From assembly GCF_012489685.1 (NCBI RefSeq), contig NC_080044.1, positions 26,268,369-26,332,368 on the forward strand: a stretch of DNA of 64,000 bases, written 5' to 3'. The notes beneath the pieces were generated by a model. The model worked only from the letters and a program-made list of their open reading frames with translations, searched no databases and was not told where the DNA came from. The position numbers were made by a program, and so were the translations under genes. Position 1 is the stretch's first letter. The number at the start of each line of letters is the position of its first letter. Positions 1 through 11,706 of the stretch are shown one piece after another. This DNA comes from Lotus japonicus (lineage: Eukaryota > Streptophyta > Magnoliopsida > Fabales > Fabaceae).

Positions 1-772
1 ACGAATGTCTGATTGTTCAGCAGCTTACTCCTTTATTTAGGCCCGATTTTGTGAAGATTTAGAAAAGATTTATATAACAAAGATTGTTACTTGATGAACA
101 AGTTTATTTATTAGTATAAATAAGTGAGTTTAGGCTTTTATTAGACCTCACCACCAAATCACCACCTCACCATTACACCCTCACCTCCTCCCCTCTCATA
201 TCTCTCCCTCTTTTCTAATATGAGTTGCTAAACTCCATAGTTAGTCTTAGGATTTTTAATATTCTTGTGTTTGCAAACTTGAGGTTCTGTTCTTAATGCA
301 AATTTCTTCTTTTTTAATTCTCTTCATCTCTATTTTTGATCTAGGGTTTGCTTAATTCCGTAGTTTTAGAAATAAGAGTTGATGCATGTTCGCTTAGTTC
401 ATGTTAGTTCGTAACTGTTTCTTAATCGCTTAGTTTAGGAAACTGTGAATTGATTTTCGCTTAGTTAATCAACTCTCACGAATTAGGGAAACAATAAGGA
501 AGAATTATACTTTTGTAACCAATGAAGGCTTGTTGCACTTGAATGTTATAATCCGATGACTAACGCTTTCTATCTTCTGTCTAGTCTATTTAGTTATTGC
601 TTTGTTACTTTTCAATCCAATCAATCAAACCCCCTTTTTAATTGCTTTATTTTACTCTAATATCAATTAATAATTTATCAAGTCCTTGTGAGAACGATCC
701 TGGTGTTCAACACCTTGTACTGCATTCAAAGCAAAAATACTTTGACAGGCACCCGCGACAGTGCGTTCGTCA
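1..772 (+). repeat. partial LTR of another gypsy family upstream of gag
   Basis: Bases from about 310 to 520 align by eye with the LTRs of element G (around 23870-24060 and 29880-30060), sharing runs such as GTTCGCTTAGTTCAT and CGCTTAGTTAAT. The tail (from about 685) has the usual gypsy LTR end style and a CA at 771-772. It does not match the 3' LTR of the element that follows. No tRNA primer-binding site is visible between this LTR and the gag start only about 9-21 bp later, so leader and PBS seem lost. There is no gene here; the two short ORFs are not convincing. Confidence 0.55.
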
Positions 773-780
773 GCACCACC

Positions 781-2347
781 ATGGGTGGCTGCATGACAGA
801 GGAGGAGATGCAAGCCCACATTGAGGCAAGGATCCAAGAGGGTATCACCCTCCGTTTGCGTGAACAAGAAGTTGAGAATGCCAACCGAACTCTTCGGGAA
901 CTAACTTCGGGGTCCATGAGCTTTGACTATCCTGGAAGTATTGTCATTCCCGAAGGAGTGGGGAACTTTGAATTAAGACCGGCATTCATCAACATGGTGA
1001 GCCAAAGCCAATATGGTGGAGGTTCCTCGGAAGATCCTCATGCTCATATGGAGAAGTTCATCCGGAATTGCAACACTTATCGGGTGGTGAATGTTTCTAC
1101 AGAAGCAATCCGGTTGAGCCTATTTCCCTTCTCTTTGAAGGATGCAGCAGAGGATTGGCTGAACTCACAACCTCAAGGGAGTCTCACTACTTGGGAAGAC
1201 CTTGCAGAAAAATTCACAACGAGGTTCTTCCCAAGGTCCCTCTTGAGGAAATTGAAAAATGACATCATGACGTTCACACAATCCTCAGATGAAAATCTTT
1301 ATGAGGCTTGGGAGCATTTCAAGAAGCTTTTGAGGAAATGTCCTCAACACAATCTCACCCAAGCCGAATGTGTGGCGAAGTTTTATGATGGGTTACTATA
1401 TTCATCACGGTTTGGTTTGGACGCGGCTTCAAGTGGGGAGTTCGATGCTCTTCCCCCACAAGCGGGGTATGATTTGATAGAGAAAATGGCGATGAGAGCC
1501 ATGAACTCCGAGAATGAACGCCAGATTCGAAGAAGCTCTTTCGAAGTGGAATCTTATCATAAGCTCATAGCCTCCAACAATCAACTCTCCGAGGAGGTAG
1601 CGGAAATGCGGAAACATATTCAGGATGCCAAGTCAAATGGAGCGAGAGTAACTAGTTTGGAGTGCAAATTTTGTGGTGAATCTCATGATAGTAACCAGTG
1701 TACTGTTAATGATGATGTTGGCAAGGACAGAACATTGACTCAAGGAGGAAAAGCTCCAACCTCAGAGCAAGGGCCTCTTGTCCAGCCGCAAATTGTTGTA
1801 AAGACGGTTGGCAAGAGGAGTCTTGAGGAGCTGATTGAGAGATTCATTGATCATACATCGAGCAATTACAAGAGCCATGATATGGCTATCAAGAGCTTGG
1901 AGAGTCAATTGGGACAGCTAGCAAAGCAAATGTCCGAGAATCACCAAGGTAAGTTTTCTTCCGAAACTTTAACTTTGACTGAGCAAGAAAATACTACTGT
2001 GGTTTCTACTAGGAGTGGAAGAGTGTTACATGAGCCAGAGAAAAGAATTGAGGGAGAGAAAAATGAGAAAGCTGAGGAAGAAAGAGATGAGGGTGTTATG
2101 GAGGAAAGAGCTAGAGAGCCTACTAGGACTAGAGTTGTAAATACCCATACTCCTGAACTCCGCAAGATTCCATTTCCCAAGGCTTTGGTGAAGAAAAATT
2201 TGGATAAACAATTTTCTAAGTTCTTGGAAGTTTTTAAGAAACTCCATATTAATATTCCTTTCTCCGAAGCCTTGGAGCAAATGCCAATCTATGCTAAGTT
2301 CATGAAAGATATCCTCAGTAAGAGAAGGAAGTTGAGTGAGGTCGATG
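781..2347 (+). pseudogene. gag: Athila-type gag (N-terminal part of gag-pol)
   Basis: Capsid/nucleocapsid part of a gypsy polyprotein, which would form the retrotransposon particle. The best starts are the ATGs at 781 or 793; an upstream in-frame start at 688 lies in LTR-derived sequence. The middle (about 1010-1520) has the Retrotrans_gag pattern, with FPFSLKDAAEDWL followed by W-E-L-F-F spacing. A zinc-knuckle-like CX2CX3HX4C lies at about 1663-1701. The C-terminal part is charged (E/K/R-rich). The frame is interrupted at 2347 by a solo LTR. Skipping the insertion and one copy of its CGATG duplication keeps the frame with the protease-RT region from 3567, so gag and pol were one ORF. Confidence 0.85.
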
Positions 2348-3559
2348 TGAAGGTATGAAAAACGGTAGAAAGGGGGGGGGGTTTGAATAACGTTTTCAAG
2401 ATAATGCTTCCACCTTAAAGATTTTGACAAATCTTTCGAGAACTTAAGTGCTAAAGATAAGAGATAGAAAAGCACACAAGGATTTTATCCTGGTTCACTT
2501 GATAAATCACTCAAGCTACTCCAGTCCACCCGTTAAGGTGATTTCTTCCTTCTTAGAATGAAGGCAATCCACTAATCAGGTAAGAGTTACAACTGCACTT
2601 GAAACCTACAAGTGACTAACAATTACACTGACTTAGCTCACACTAAGATTCACTCTCTTAGTCTTCTCTAGGATCCGATCAACCTTGATCTCCTAAAGGA
2701 AAACTATACAACTGTATATGAAGTTCTTGTTTACAAAGAAAGTGCTTCTAAAAAGCTTATAGTAAACACAATGAAATTCAGATGAAAGAATGCTTGAAGA
2801 TTTTTGAATATAGCTTGTGCTTGTGTAAATTCTTCCAACCGCATCTTTCAATATTCAGCCTCTATTTATACTCCAAGGATTAGGGTTTGAAAGCTGCATG
2901 AAAATGCTACCGTTGGAGGGCAGTTCTGGAAATTCCAGCTTCTGCTGTGTCTGAGACTGTTAGGTAGGTCGTCAGGAAGGTACAGTTGCTTTTGTACTTG
3001 GATAGTGACTTGACCTTTAAACCTAGGAGACTTCTGATCAGGGGAATGCTTCATGTTGGAACTTGTGAAGCCGGTTGATCAGAGTCAGAGGGAAAGCCCA
3101 GATCCTCTGACCATTGTATCTTCTGATTCTGAACTCAGAGGGAAGCACATGGTCTTCAGAGTTTCTTGCTTCTGGACATCAGAGTTTCCACTATTCAGCT
3201 TCTGGATCTTCAGAGTCTTCTACACCATCAGAACATCTGAACCTTCAGTGTTTCTAGGTTATCAGACTTTCTGGATCTTCAGAACTTCTAGTGACTGAGT
3301 CCACATCAGAGTTTGTATAACTTCAGAACTTCTGAAGCTTTTCCACTGTTCATACTGAACATGGTGAATGCGAAAGCGATGCTTGGGACACGCCTTAAAC
3401 ACGGTGCTTCTGATTAGTGTGAGATTGAATAGAGGTCAGAGCCTGTAAATAGCACACTCAGAAAAACACGTTAGAGTACCACAATTGTTCATATCAAAAG
3501 GTTAACTTGTAATCATCAAAACATAGAGTTGTACTACAAGATCAAAACTTGATCTTACA
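2348..3559 (-). mobile_element. solo SIRE-type copia LTR in gag-pol
   Basis: This 1,212-bp block is the reverse complement of the SIRE LTRs at 13179-14388 and 32153-33368 (TG...CA ends, TATA-type box, C/G homopolymer near one end). It is flanked on both sides by the 5-bp duplication CGATG (2343-2347 and 3560-3564). No internal region remains, so this is a solo LTR left by recombination between the two LTRs of a full insertion. Small ORFs inside it recur in all three LTR copies and are not regarded as genes. Confidence 0.95.
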
Positions 3560-3566
3560 CGATGAA

Positions 3567-5963
3567 ACTATCTTGATGACCGAAGAGTGTAGTGCCATTT
3601 TGCAAAGGAAGATGCCTAAAAAGAGGAGAGATCCCGGGAGTTTTACTATTCCGGTGGAGATAGAGGGGTTAACTGTGGTAGAAGCCTTGTGTGATTTAGG
3701 AGCGAGTATCAACTTGATGCCGCTTAGTATGTTTAAAAGGTTGAATTTAGGTGAGGTTACCCCAACTATGATTTCTTTGCAAATGGCGGATAGGTCCTTA
3801 AAAACCCCTTACGGGATCATTGAAGATGTTATGGTTAAGGTGGATAAGTTTGTCTTCCCAGTGGATTTTGTTATTTTAGACATGGAAGAGGACTCTAAAG
3901 TTCCTCTCATATTGGGGAGACCATTCTTAGCCACTGGTGAGGCTGAGATTAAAGTGGCTAAGGGAACTCTAACTTTGAAAGTAGGTGAAGATGAGGTCCT
4001 CTTCAATATTTTCGACTCTTTGAAACACCGAGCGGATGAGGAAGTTTTCCGATGTGAAGTAGTGGATGAGCTCGTGTGTGAAGAGTTTGTTAGGATATCT
4101 ATTAAGGACCCCTTGGAAACAAAAATCATGGAGGGGTTAGAGATAGAGGACCAAAATCTTGAGAGGGAACTTGATTCTTTGTATCATGAGGTTAATGCTA
4201 CTCTATCTCAATTAGAATCTGTCTCATCTCTTGCCACCAAAAGCATTTGGAAAGAAGAGTTAACTAGGGATGAGGAGATTCCAATTGAGGATAAGAGTGA
4301 GCTCAGGCCACTCCCTTCCTCTCTCAAGTATGCTTTTCTTGAGGAAGGCGGGAATAAACCGGTTATTTTGAGTAGTGCTCTCACTCCCTTGGAAGAGGAG
4401 AAACTCCTCAGAGTTTTGAGGGATCACAAGTCAGCTTTGGGTTGGACTATTGATGATATCAAAGGCATTAGCCCTGCGATATGCATGCATAAAATTTTGT
4501 TGGAAGAAAATTACAAACCTATAGTCCAACCTCAAAGAAGACTTAACCCTTCCATGAAGGATGTGGTGAGGAAAGAGATAATTAAATTGCTTGATGCAGG
4601 TGTGATTTATCCAATTTCGGATAGTGAATGGGTAAGTCCCGTTCAAGTGGTTCCCAAGAAAGGAGGCATCACTGTGGTTGCCAATGAGAACAATGAGTTG
4701 ATTCCCACTCGTCAAGTGACGAAGTGGAGGGTTTGTATTGACTATCGAAGGCTGAATTCGGTAACTAGAAAGGATCACTTTCCTTTGCCCTTCATAGATC
4801 AAATGCTGGATAAGTTGGCTGGGCATCAATATTACTGTTTTCTCGATGGCTATTCTGGGTACAACCAAATTTGTGTTGCACCGGAAGACCAAGAGAAGAC
4901 GGCATTCACTTGCCCTTACGGCGTGTTTGCTTATAAGAGAATGCCATTTGGGCTTTGCAATGCCCCAGCTACTTTCCAAAGGTATATGTTTGCTATTTTC
5001 TCTGACTTGATAGAGACTTGCATCGAAATTTTTATGGACGACTTCTCTGTTTTTGGTCCAAATTTTGATGCTTGTCTAGGGAATTTAGCCTTGGTTCTGA
5101 AAAGATGTCAAGAGACCAACTTGGTCTTGAATTGGGAGAAATGCCATTTCATGGTTAGGGATGGCATAGTTCTTGGACACAAGGTGTCCGAAAAGGGGAT
5201 TGAGGTTGATAGAGCTAAGATTGAAGTCATTGAAAAGCTCCCTCCCCCGACTAACATCAAGGGTATTAGGAGTTTCCTTGGGCATGCTGGATTTTATAGG
5301 CGGTTTATTAAAGACTTTTCCAAATTAGCTAAGCCTATGACCAACTTGCTCGAGAAGGAAGCACCTTTTACTTTTGATGAGAATTGTTTGAAAGCTTTTG
5401 AGTTGATTAAAGAGAGTTTGGTGACAGCCCCAGTAATTGTTGCTTCGGATTGGTCTCTACCATTTGAAATCATGTGTGATGCTAGTGATCTAGCTTTAGG
5501 GGCTGTCTTGTGTCAAAAGAAAGAAAGAGTTTTGTTTGTGATATATTATGCAAGTAGAGTGTTAAATGAGGCCCAAAGGAACTACACTACAACTGAAAAA
5601 GAGTTGTTCGGTGTAGTCTTTGCGTGTGAAAAGTTTAGGCCTTACATCTTGGGCTTTAAAGTGATTGTTCATACTGACCATGCTGCTTTGAGGCATTTGT
5701 TTGCTAAACAGGACTCTAAGCCAAGGTTGATTCGATGGGTCTTACTCCTTCAAGAGTTTGACCTTGAGATCATTGACCGGAGAGGCAAGGACAATGGCGT
5801 GGCAGACCATTTGTCAAGATTGGAAGGTGGGGCGTGCAGCCCAATACCGATTCAAGAGGAGTTCCCGGATGAGAAACTCCTAACTGTTTCCACCGAGGAA
5901 CCCTACCCTGGTATGTACACTTTGCTAATTTCCGTGTTGCTGGACTTATTCCCCATGACTTGA
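3567..5963 (+). pseudogene. pol: Athila-type pol: protease, reverse transcriptase, RNase H
   Basis: Continuation of the gag frame. The aspartic protease motif DLGAS is at about 3693 and an ILGRPF flap-side motif at about 3910. The RT has the WRVCIDYRRLN block (about 4727-4760), YSGYNQI (about 4851) and catalytic FMDD (about 5031-5042). RNase H has CDASD at about 5476, TEKE at about 5596 and HTDHAAL near 5670. The frame ends at 5963 only because one base is missing near 5908-5910: the downstream integrase is open one frame away and its reading continues upstream to that point. The RT and RNase H active-site residues look intact. Function would be DNA synthesis from the element's RNA. Confidence 0.9.
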
Positions 5964-7189
5964 CATGGCAGCAAAAGAAAAAATTTCTGCATGATGCAAA
6001 ATCTTACCTCTGGGATGACCCTTTCCTTTTCAAAATTTGTTCTGATGGAGTCATTAGAAGGTGTATCCCAGAAGTTGATTTTGAGAAAATTCTTTGGCAT
6101 TGCCATGGATCAAGTTATGGTGGACATTTTAGTGGGGAGAGAACCGTTGCTAAGGTTCTCCAAAGTGGTTTCTATTGGCCTACGCTGCATAGGGATAGTA
6201 GAGCTTTTGTTGAGAGTTGTGATAGATGTCAACGAACTGGTAACATCTCAAGGAGAAATGAGATGCCCCTCAAGAATATTTTGGAAATTGAATTGTTTGA
6301 TGTTTGGGGCATCGATTTCATGGGACCTTTCCCACCTTCTTTTGGTTGCCAGTATATTTTAGTGGCTGTTGATTATGTTTCCAAGTGGGTTGAAGCCGCT
6401 GCACTCTCAACAAATGACTCTAAGGTGGTGGTTGCTTTTCTAAAAAAGAATATTTTTACTAGGTTTGGTGTACCTAGGGCAATTATAAGTGATGGGGGTA
6501 CCCACTTTTGCAACAGAGCTTTCGAGTCTCTCTTGGAAAAATATGGTGTTAAGCACAAAGTGTCTACCCCCTATCACCCTCAAACTAGTGGGCAAGTTGA
6601 GATTTCTAATCGGGAATTAAAACGTATTCTTGAAAAGGTGGTAGATTCTTCCAGAAAGGATTGGTCAAGGAAACTTGACTATACTTTATGGGCCTACCGA
6701 ACCGCTTTTAAAACTCCGATTGGTACCTCTCCTTTCCATTTAGTTTTTGGGAAAGCGTGTCACTTACCTGTGGAGTTAGAACACAAGGCCTATTGGGCCA
6801 TAAGGAAATTGAATTTTGATTGGAAAGTTGCTAGCGAGAAGAGACTCTTGCAATTGAATGAGCTTGATGAGTTTCGACTCCGAGCTTATGAGAGTGCTAG
6901 CATCTACAAGGAAAAGACAAAGAAATGGCATGATAGAAAAATTTTGAATAGGGAATTTGTCTCAGGGCAATTGGTGCTGCTCTTCAATTCTAGGTTGAGA
7001 CTCTTCCCTGGGAAACTTAAGTCTAGATGGTCTGGACCCTTTGTGGTCAAGAGGGTGTTTCCTCATGGTGCTGTCGAGGTTGAGAACCCAGAGACCAAGA
7101 ACACTTTCACCGTGAATGGACAGAGGTTGAAAGTGTACCAAGGTGGTGAGGTGCTGAAGTTGGAAACCATATTTTTCAAACTTCCTTGA
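5960..7189 (+). pseudogene. pol: Athila-type integrase (frameshifted from RT-RNase H)
   Basis: Codes for the strand-transfer enzyme that inserts element cDNA. An N-terminal HHCC zinc region (H-H at about 6100-6126, CDRC at about 6219-6230) precedes a DDE core: the first Asp in GIDFMGP (about 6308), the second in ISDGGTHF (about 6488), and the Glu in GQVEISNRE (about 6597). The C-terminal part has the usual basic, SH3-like region ending in RLKVYQGGE. No chromodomain is visible, as expected outside the chromoviruses. The frame opens without a normal ATG because it is the continuation of the pol ORF across a one-base deletion. Confidence 0.9.
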
Positions 7190-8541
7190 CAAGGGGGATA
7201 GTCTACCTAAGACTATAACAATGGGCTGCTTGGGAGACAACCCAAGTTTTGTTATTTTGCTTGTTTGTTTTGTTGCATCTTGCAGGGATTGAGAGCCTAA
7301 ATTATGGAGTAGGAGGTGACTCTAAGGCCTCCATGGTAATTGGTAAAGAAGGTCAACTCTTTCCCTTAGTTTAGCTCATGCATCTTTTCATATCTTCCTT
7401 TTGTAGCTTTTATTTTTCTTTTAATCATGCATTGCTATTTAAGTTTTTGTTTTCGAGGTCTTTTACTTCCCTATATTCACATGCTTTAGCTATAGTTTTG
7501 CTTCCCTACTAGTGCTGTTTTCGAAAATGCTTTTGTGAATACTTGTTGTTGTTTTTGGGGATGAGTGATTGCATGTTGGGGAAGAGAGGAGGAGACTTCG
7601 GTCTTCCGAATGTTTCTTGAGAAAGGAGTCGAGGTGAGTCCATTAAGGGTCTATCTTTGACCCTTCACCATAAAAATTCTCTGGAGGATCCTGACTCACT
7701 TGCAATTCTTGGTTCTGCGTTAATTTCACTCATAGCATGCTTAGTGATTTCTGTTTTACTCTTGAGACTTATAGGATTTCTTGAGATTCTGAGTTTGTGG
7801 TTGAACATTGCCCTTAGTTGTCCCATTTGAGCTTAATTGGAGAATCTTTTTGTAGCCAAAAGTTGGGATGGATGTTGGGTTGGAATATTTGGGGAGTGAT
7901 GGTCCTTGTTGTGTTGTATGGAGCTGGAAAAATGAGAAATAGTCTCTTGCCCCAAAAAGAAAAAAAACAGTGGAAAAAAAGAAAGAAAAAGAACTCCTAA
8001 CCAAAAGTTGGAGTTGAAAAAAAAGGGAAAAAAAAGGGTTTGAAAAGGTGGGTGCAAGAGACTTGTGCAAAAAAAAAAGTGTTGTAAGCTCCGGGGTTAT
8101 TAGAAGAGGACCACACTCAATGTGCTTGAAAGCCTAGTTTTCCCTTAGGGACCAACCACCATCATGTTTTACCTAACCACTGTTTCAACCCTTATGGAAG
8201 TCTCTTTGAATATTTGCATGTTTGATCTTTGTTGCTATTGAGTGAATGATATTCAGGTCTTATGAACTTGTTTGTGTGCTCAGTGCACAAAATTAACATC
8301 TCATCCTAGGATTTTTAGTTCTATATGTTTCTCATGAATGGACTCTGCACTCTTCTCTTTTCAAAAGATGCATGAAGTAGGTTGTTGGGTCTTTCTCTTG
8401 GAACTAGCTGTGATTATTTTGTCCCCCTGTTTTTGTGAAGTATTCCTTGTTGAGAGCACTGGTGTGGGAGCATTTCTTGCGCTTGAGGGCAAGCGAGTGT
8501 TATTTACGCTCGAGGACGAGCTGTCGTTGAGTATAGTGGTG
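7190..8541 (+). other. non-coding 3' region of Athila-type element 1
   Basis: No gene is seen between the integrase stop and the 3' LTR. The stretch has A-rich runs (about 7958-8080) and shares its plan with 10340-11706 of the next element, including GGGAGACAACCCA, a GAAGAGAGG...GACTTCGGTCTTC block and the end GAGCTGTCGTTGAGTATAGTGGTG. No env-like ORF of the kind found in some Athila elements is visible. The bases before the 3' LTR are only weakly purine-rich, so the polypurine tract is unclear. Confidence 0.75.
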
Positions 8542-9863
8542 TGATGACCCTATTTTAGTAGTGTTTTTAGGGTCATTTCTTTGTGTGTTTTGAGTCTTTT
8601 TGTTGAGTCTCATGTAGTGTTTCATGCATTCTCATGCATTTTTATATTTTCTTTAGTCTTTATTTGGCTTTGGTAATTTAGTAGTTTTATAGGGAGTTTT
8701 CTTGCATTTTGAGTAAAGTTTAGGACTTGCATGGTTTTATTGTGTTAATTGAAGGATCTCATGTGCTAATAAGCTCTTTGAGCTTCTAGAATTTTCCTTG
8801 GCTTGTTGGTTAAGTTTCAGATCAGGAACTGAAGAAGGAAGAAGGCCAATAAGCATGGAATTGATGGAAAACTTAAAAAGGATTGAAAAGAGGAGTTTCA
8901 GAAGCCAAAAAGCCCTTTTCAAGCGAGCTCAAGCGCCTAGGCGCTGGGGGATGGGCGCCTAGGCGCCAATTGGTCCAGAGAGCATGTTTTTTAAGTGCAA
9001 TTGGCGCTCAGGCGCTCTGAATTGGCGCGCCCAGACTCGACCTGTTAGCCTTTAAATAGGCTTTTTGCCATTTCTTTTGTAACTTTTGTCATTTCTATAC
9101 ATTCCTAAATAAGTCAGAAGTAGGGTTAGGCTCTGGAGCTTGAGGAGAAGCATTCTCCAAGTCCATGTTCCAGGTTTTATCCTTCTTTTCTTGTATGGAT
9201 TCTATAGCCATGCTTGGCTAAAACCCCCTTTTGCTTTGGGTTCTTTGTAAGACTTTGAATGTTTTAGCTATCAATCCTTTTCTATTCATGATGTTCTGAG
9301 TAAACCCTTGAATCTCACTTCTATGCTTTATCTTTCAAGCTTGTATGCATGCTAGCTTCTTACTTTTCTATAATCATAACGACAGTTTGTTATAGGATTG
9401 GGACTTGTTGTGAGATTACCTCTTCTATACTTGCTGCTAGGAAAAGAGGAAGGGTTGGGGTTTGTTGGCCTGAATTGCATGCTTAGTGCTTCTAACAAAT
9501 GTTTAGGTTGTCAAGGAATTGAACCTATCTTTTGATTAGAAAGGGTTTTCTTTACGAGGCATCGATAGATAACTATCTAGGCTAGAACATCAAGGAGAGA
9601 CTCAGGATTAATTGAATAGGGAGGTTTGCTAAAACTGAATTAGTCGAACAAGAACCCAAGGCAATCTCATCTCTGTTTTTCAATCGCTTTATTACTTGAT
9701 TACTTGTCTTTTTGCAAACTCAAGAAACAACCAATTATTAAAACTGAATTTTACTTGCTTTTCAACCTTGAACTTGAATCTTAAACTGAACTCGCATTCC
9801 AATTCCCTGTGGTTCGATAAATTAAAACCCGGAGATATCTGTGCACTTGCAGATTGACCAACA
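8542..9863 (+). repeat. 3' LTR of Athila-type element 1
   Basis: Begins TGATGACCC and ends CCAACA. It is 1,322 bp and clearly homologous along its length to the 1,404-bp LTR at 11707-13110. A TATA-like TTTAAATAGG sits at about 9050, just downstream of a GC-rich palindrome cluster. The two LTRs differ by many substitutions and indels, so they come from separate insertions. Confidence 0.85.
8932..9031. repeat. GC-rich palindrome cluster in the LTR promoter region
   Basis: Contains AGCGCCTAGGCGCT (8932-8945), GGCGCCTAGGCGCC, GGCGCTCAGGCGCTC and GGCGCGCC spaced by AATTGG-like linkers. These are self-complementary units in an otherwise AT-rich LTR, placed about 20 bp before the TATA-like box. A longer version of the same array lies at 12093-12287. 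Confidence 0.85.
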
Positions 9864-10292
9864 ATTACCCCTTCTATACTTGCTACTAGGAATAGAGGAA
9901 GGGTTGGGGTTTGATGGTCTGAATTTGCATGATCTAAAACCTCATATAAATGACTAAGTACACAAGGAATTGGGCTTAGCTTTTTGTATGGGAGAATTGC
10001 TTATGTGAGGAATCAATAAGTGAGTAACTAGACTATATCATCAAGGAGAGATTCATGAGTTCATGTGCTTAGAATGATGTGCTTAAATTGACTAGTTAAA
10101 CAAGAACCCAAAGCATGTTATTTTCTGAATTGTCTTTTTATTTTTCCTTTTCCTTATTACTACTTCGACATATCTTTGTTTCAATAAAACAAACCTTCAT
10201 TCTCAAGGCTTAAGCTGAATTTAGTCACTCACAATCCCTGTGGTTCGATAATTAAAACCGGGTGGATTCGTACACTTGCGGATTTACCAACA
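9864..10292 (+). repeat. 3' portion of the 5' LTR of element 2
   Basis: Near-identical to 12682-13110, with few differences by eye. It ends TTTACCAACA, six bases before the primer-binding site. Confidence 0.9.
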
Positions 10293-10298
10293 AGTTTT

Positions 10299-10316
10299 TG
10301 GCGCCGTTGCCGGGGA
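10299..10316 (+). other. primer-binding site (tRNA-Asp type)
   Basis: TGGCGCCGTTGCCGGGGA lies just inside the 5' LTR. The identical 18-mer follows the 5' LTR of element G (24327-24344). It would pair with the 3' end of a tRNA, typically assigned to tRNA-Asp in Athila elements. Confidence 0.9.
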
Positions 10317-11706
10317 TTGTTTGTGATTTTTTGTTTAAGTTACGAGTTTGAAGTATAGTCTACCTAATACTTAAACTTAGGGCTGAATGGGAGACAACCC
10401 ATGTTTTTTTTTTCTTTTCTGTTTTACGTTTTGTCTTCTGTTTTGTTTTTCAGGAAATAAAAGCCACAGTGGAGAACACTTGGAGGCACTCAATCACTTG
10501 AAAGGAGGTTCTTTTTTTACCCTGAGTTTTAGTCCATGCATTTTTAGCATATTTTTCCTTTATAGATTTTGTTTATCTTTTTGATCATGCATTTTTTTAT
10601 AGAGTCTTTTATACCTTGGTCTTTATGCCCTTTACTCAAATGACATGTTCCCGAGTCTTGCTCACTCACATGATGCTGGTTTTGAAAATGTTTTTAAGTG
10701 GATACTTTGTGCTTTCTTTTGGGGAGTGATTGTATGTTTGGGAAAGAGAGGGAGAGACTTCGGTCTTCTAAGTGTTATCTTGAGGATAGAGCTGATGTGA
10801 GTTCACAAGGGTCCATCTTTGACCCTTCACTATATAATTTCCCTAGAGGATCCTGACTCACTTGCACTTCTTGCTTCTGTGCTTCATTTGGTGCACCCTT
10901 GAGAGTAGCTCTATGAGACTTGCATCTTTGAGACTGGTAGGTTTTCTTGGACTTCAGAGCTTGTATTGTATATATTTGTCCCTAGTCGACCCTTTTGAGC
11001 CTTATGGAGATTCTATTGTTACCTTGATTATTGGGCTGGATGATTGGTTGGATTCGATGGGGAGTTGTGGTCCTTAAATCTTAATGGAGCTAGTTTATGA
11101 AAAGTACAATTGTCTCTTGCCCCAAAGGAAAAAATCAGAAAAAATCAAAAGAAAAAAATGAACTTCATGGAATGGGTGGAGTTCCAAGAAAAAAAGAAAA
11201 AAAAAATTCTGAAACTAAAGGGGGTTAAGAGACTTGTTTGCTAAGTATCAATTGCTTTAAGTTCCGGTTTTCATGAAGGACCACACTCAAATTTTATGCA
11301 GCCTTAGTCTTCCTTAGGGACCACCTACCTTGTGCTTTACCTAGCCAACATCATAACCCTTTTGAAGTCTCATTCAATAATGCATTGTCAACTTTAGTTG
11401 CTCTTGAGGGAATGATTCTCAGAACCTATGAACTTGCTTGTGTGCTCAGTGCACTAAACAATTGTCTCATGCTAGGATGTTAGCTCTAAATGCTTCTCAT
11501 AGTGGACTCTAATTCTTCTTTATCTAAGAGTAGCATGAAGTTGATTGTTGAATCTTTCTCTTGGAACTAACTGCATTTACTTGATCCCCCGATTTTCTAA
11601 AAATGTATCCCTCTTTTGGCATGTGTGTTGGGAGCAATTCTTTGTGCTTGAGGGCAAGCTAATCTTAGTGACGCTCGAGGGCGAGCTGTCGTTGAGTATA
11701 GTGGTG
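10317..11706 (+). other. internal non-coding region of element 2
   Basis: The leader joins directly to sequence homologous to the 3' non-coding region of element 1 (7190-8541). The whole gag-pol segment is therefore missing. Short ORFs (for example at 10387 and 10862) have no recognisable domain. Confidence 0.8.

Larger units (their letters stand above)
1..9863 (+). mobile_element. Athila-type Ty3/gypsy element 1 (left end at or beyond window edge)
   Basis: This stretch reads LTR-like sequence, gag, protease, RT, RNase H, integrase, a non-coding 3' region, then a terminal LTR, the order of Ty3/gypsy elements. The protein types (gag with a CX2CX3HX4C knuckle, DLGAS protease, FMDD RT) fit the Athila lineage. 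The 3' LTR runs 8542-9863 and the next base begins ATTAC. That matches an internal point of the LTR at 11707-13110, so the element appears inserted in the 5' LTR of the neighbouring Athila-type element. The 5' flank (1-772) does not resemble this 3' LTR, so the left end is rearranged. The coding part is broken by a solo LTR and one frameshift. Confidence 0.8.
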
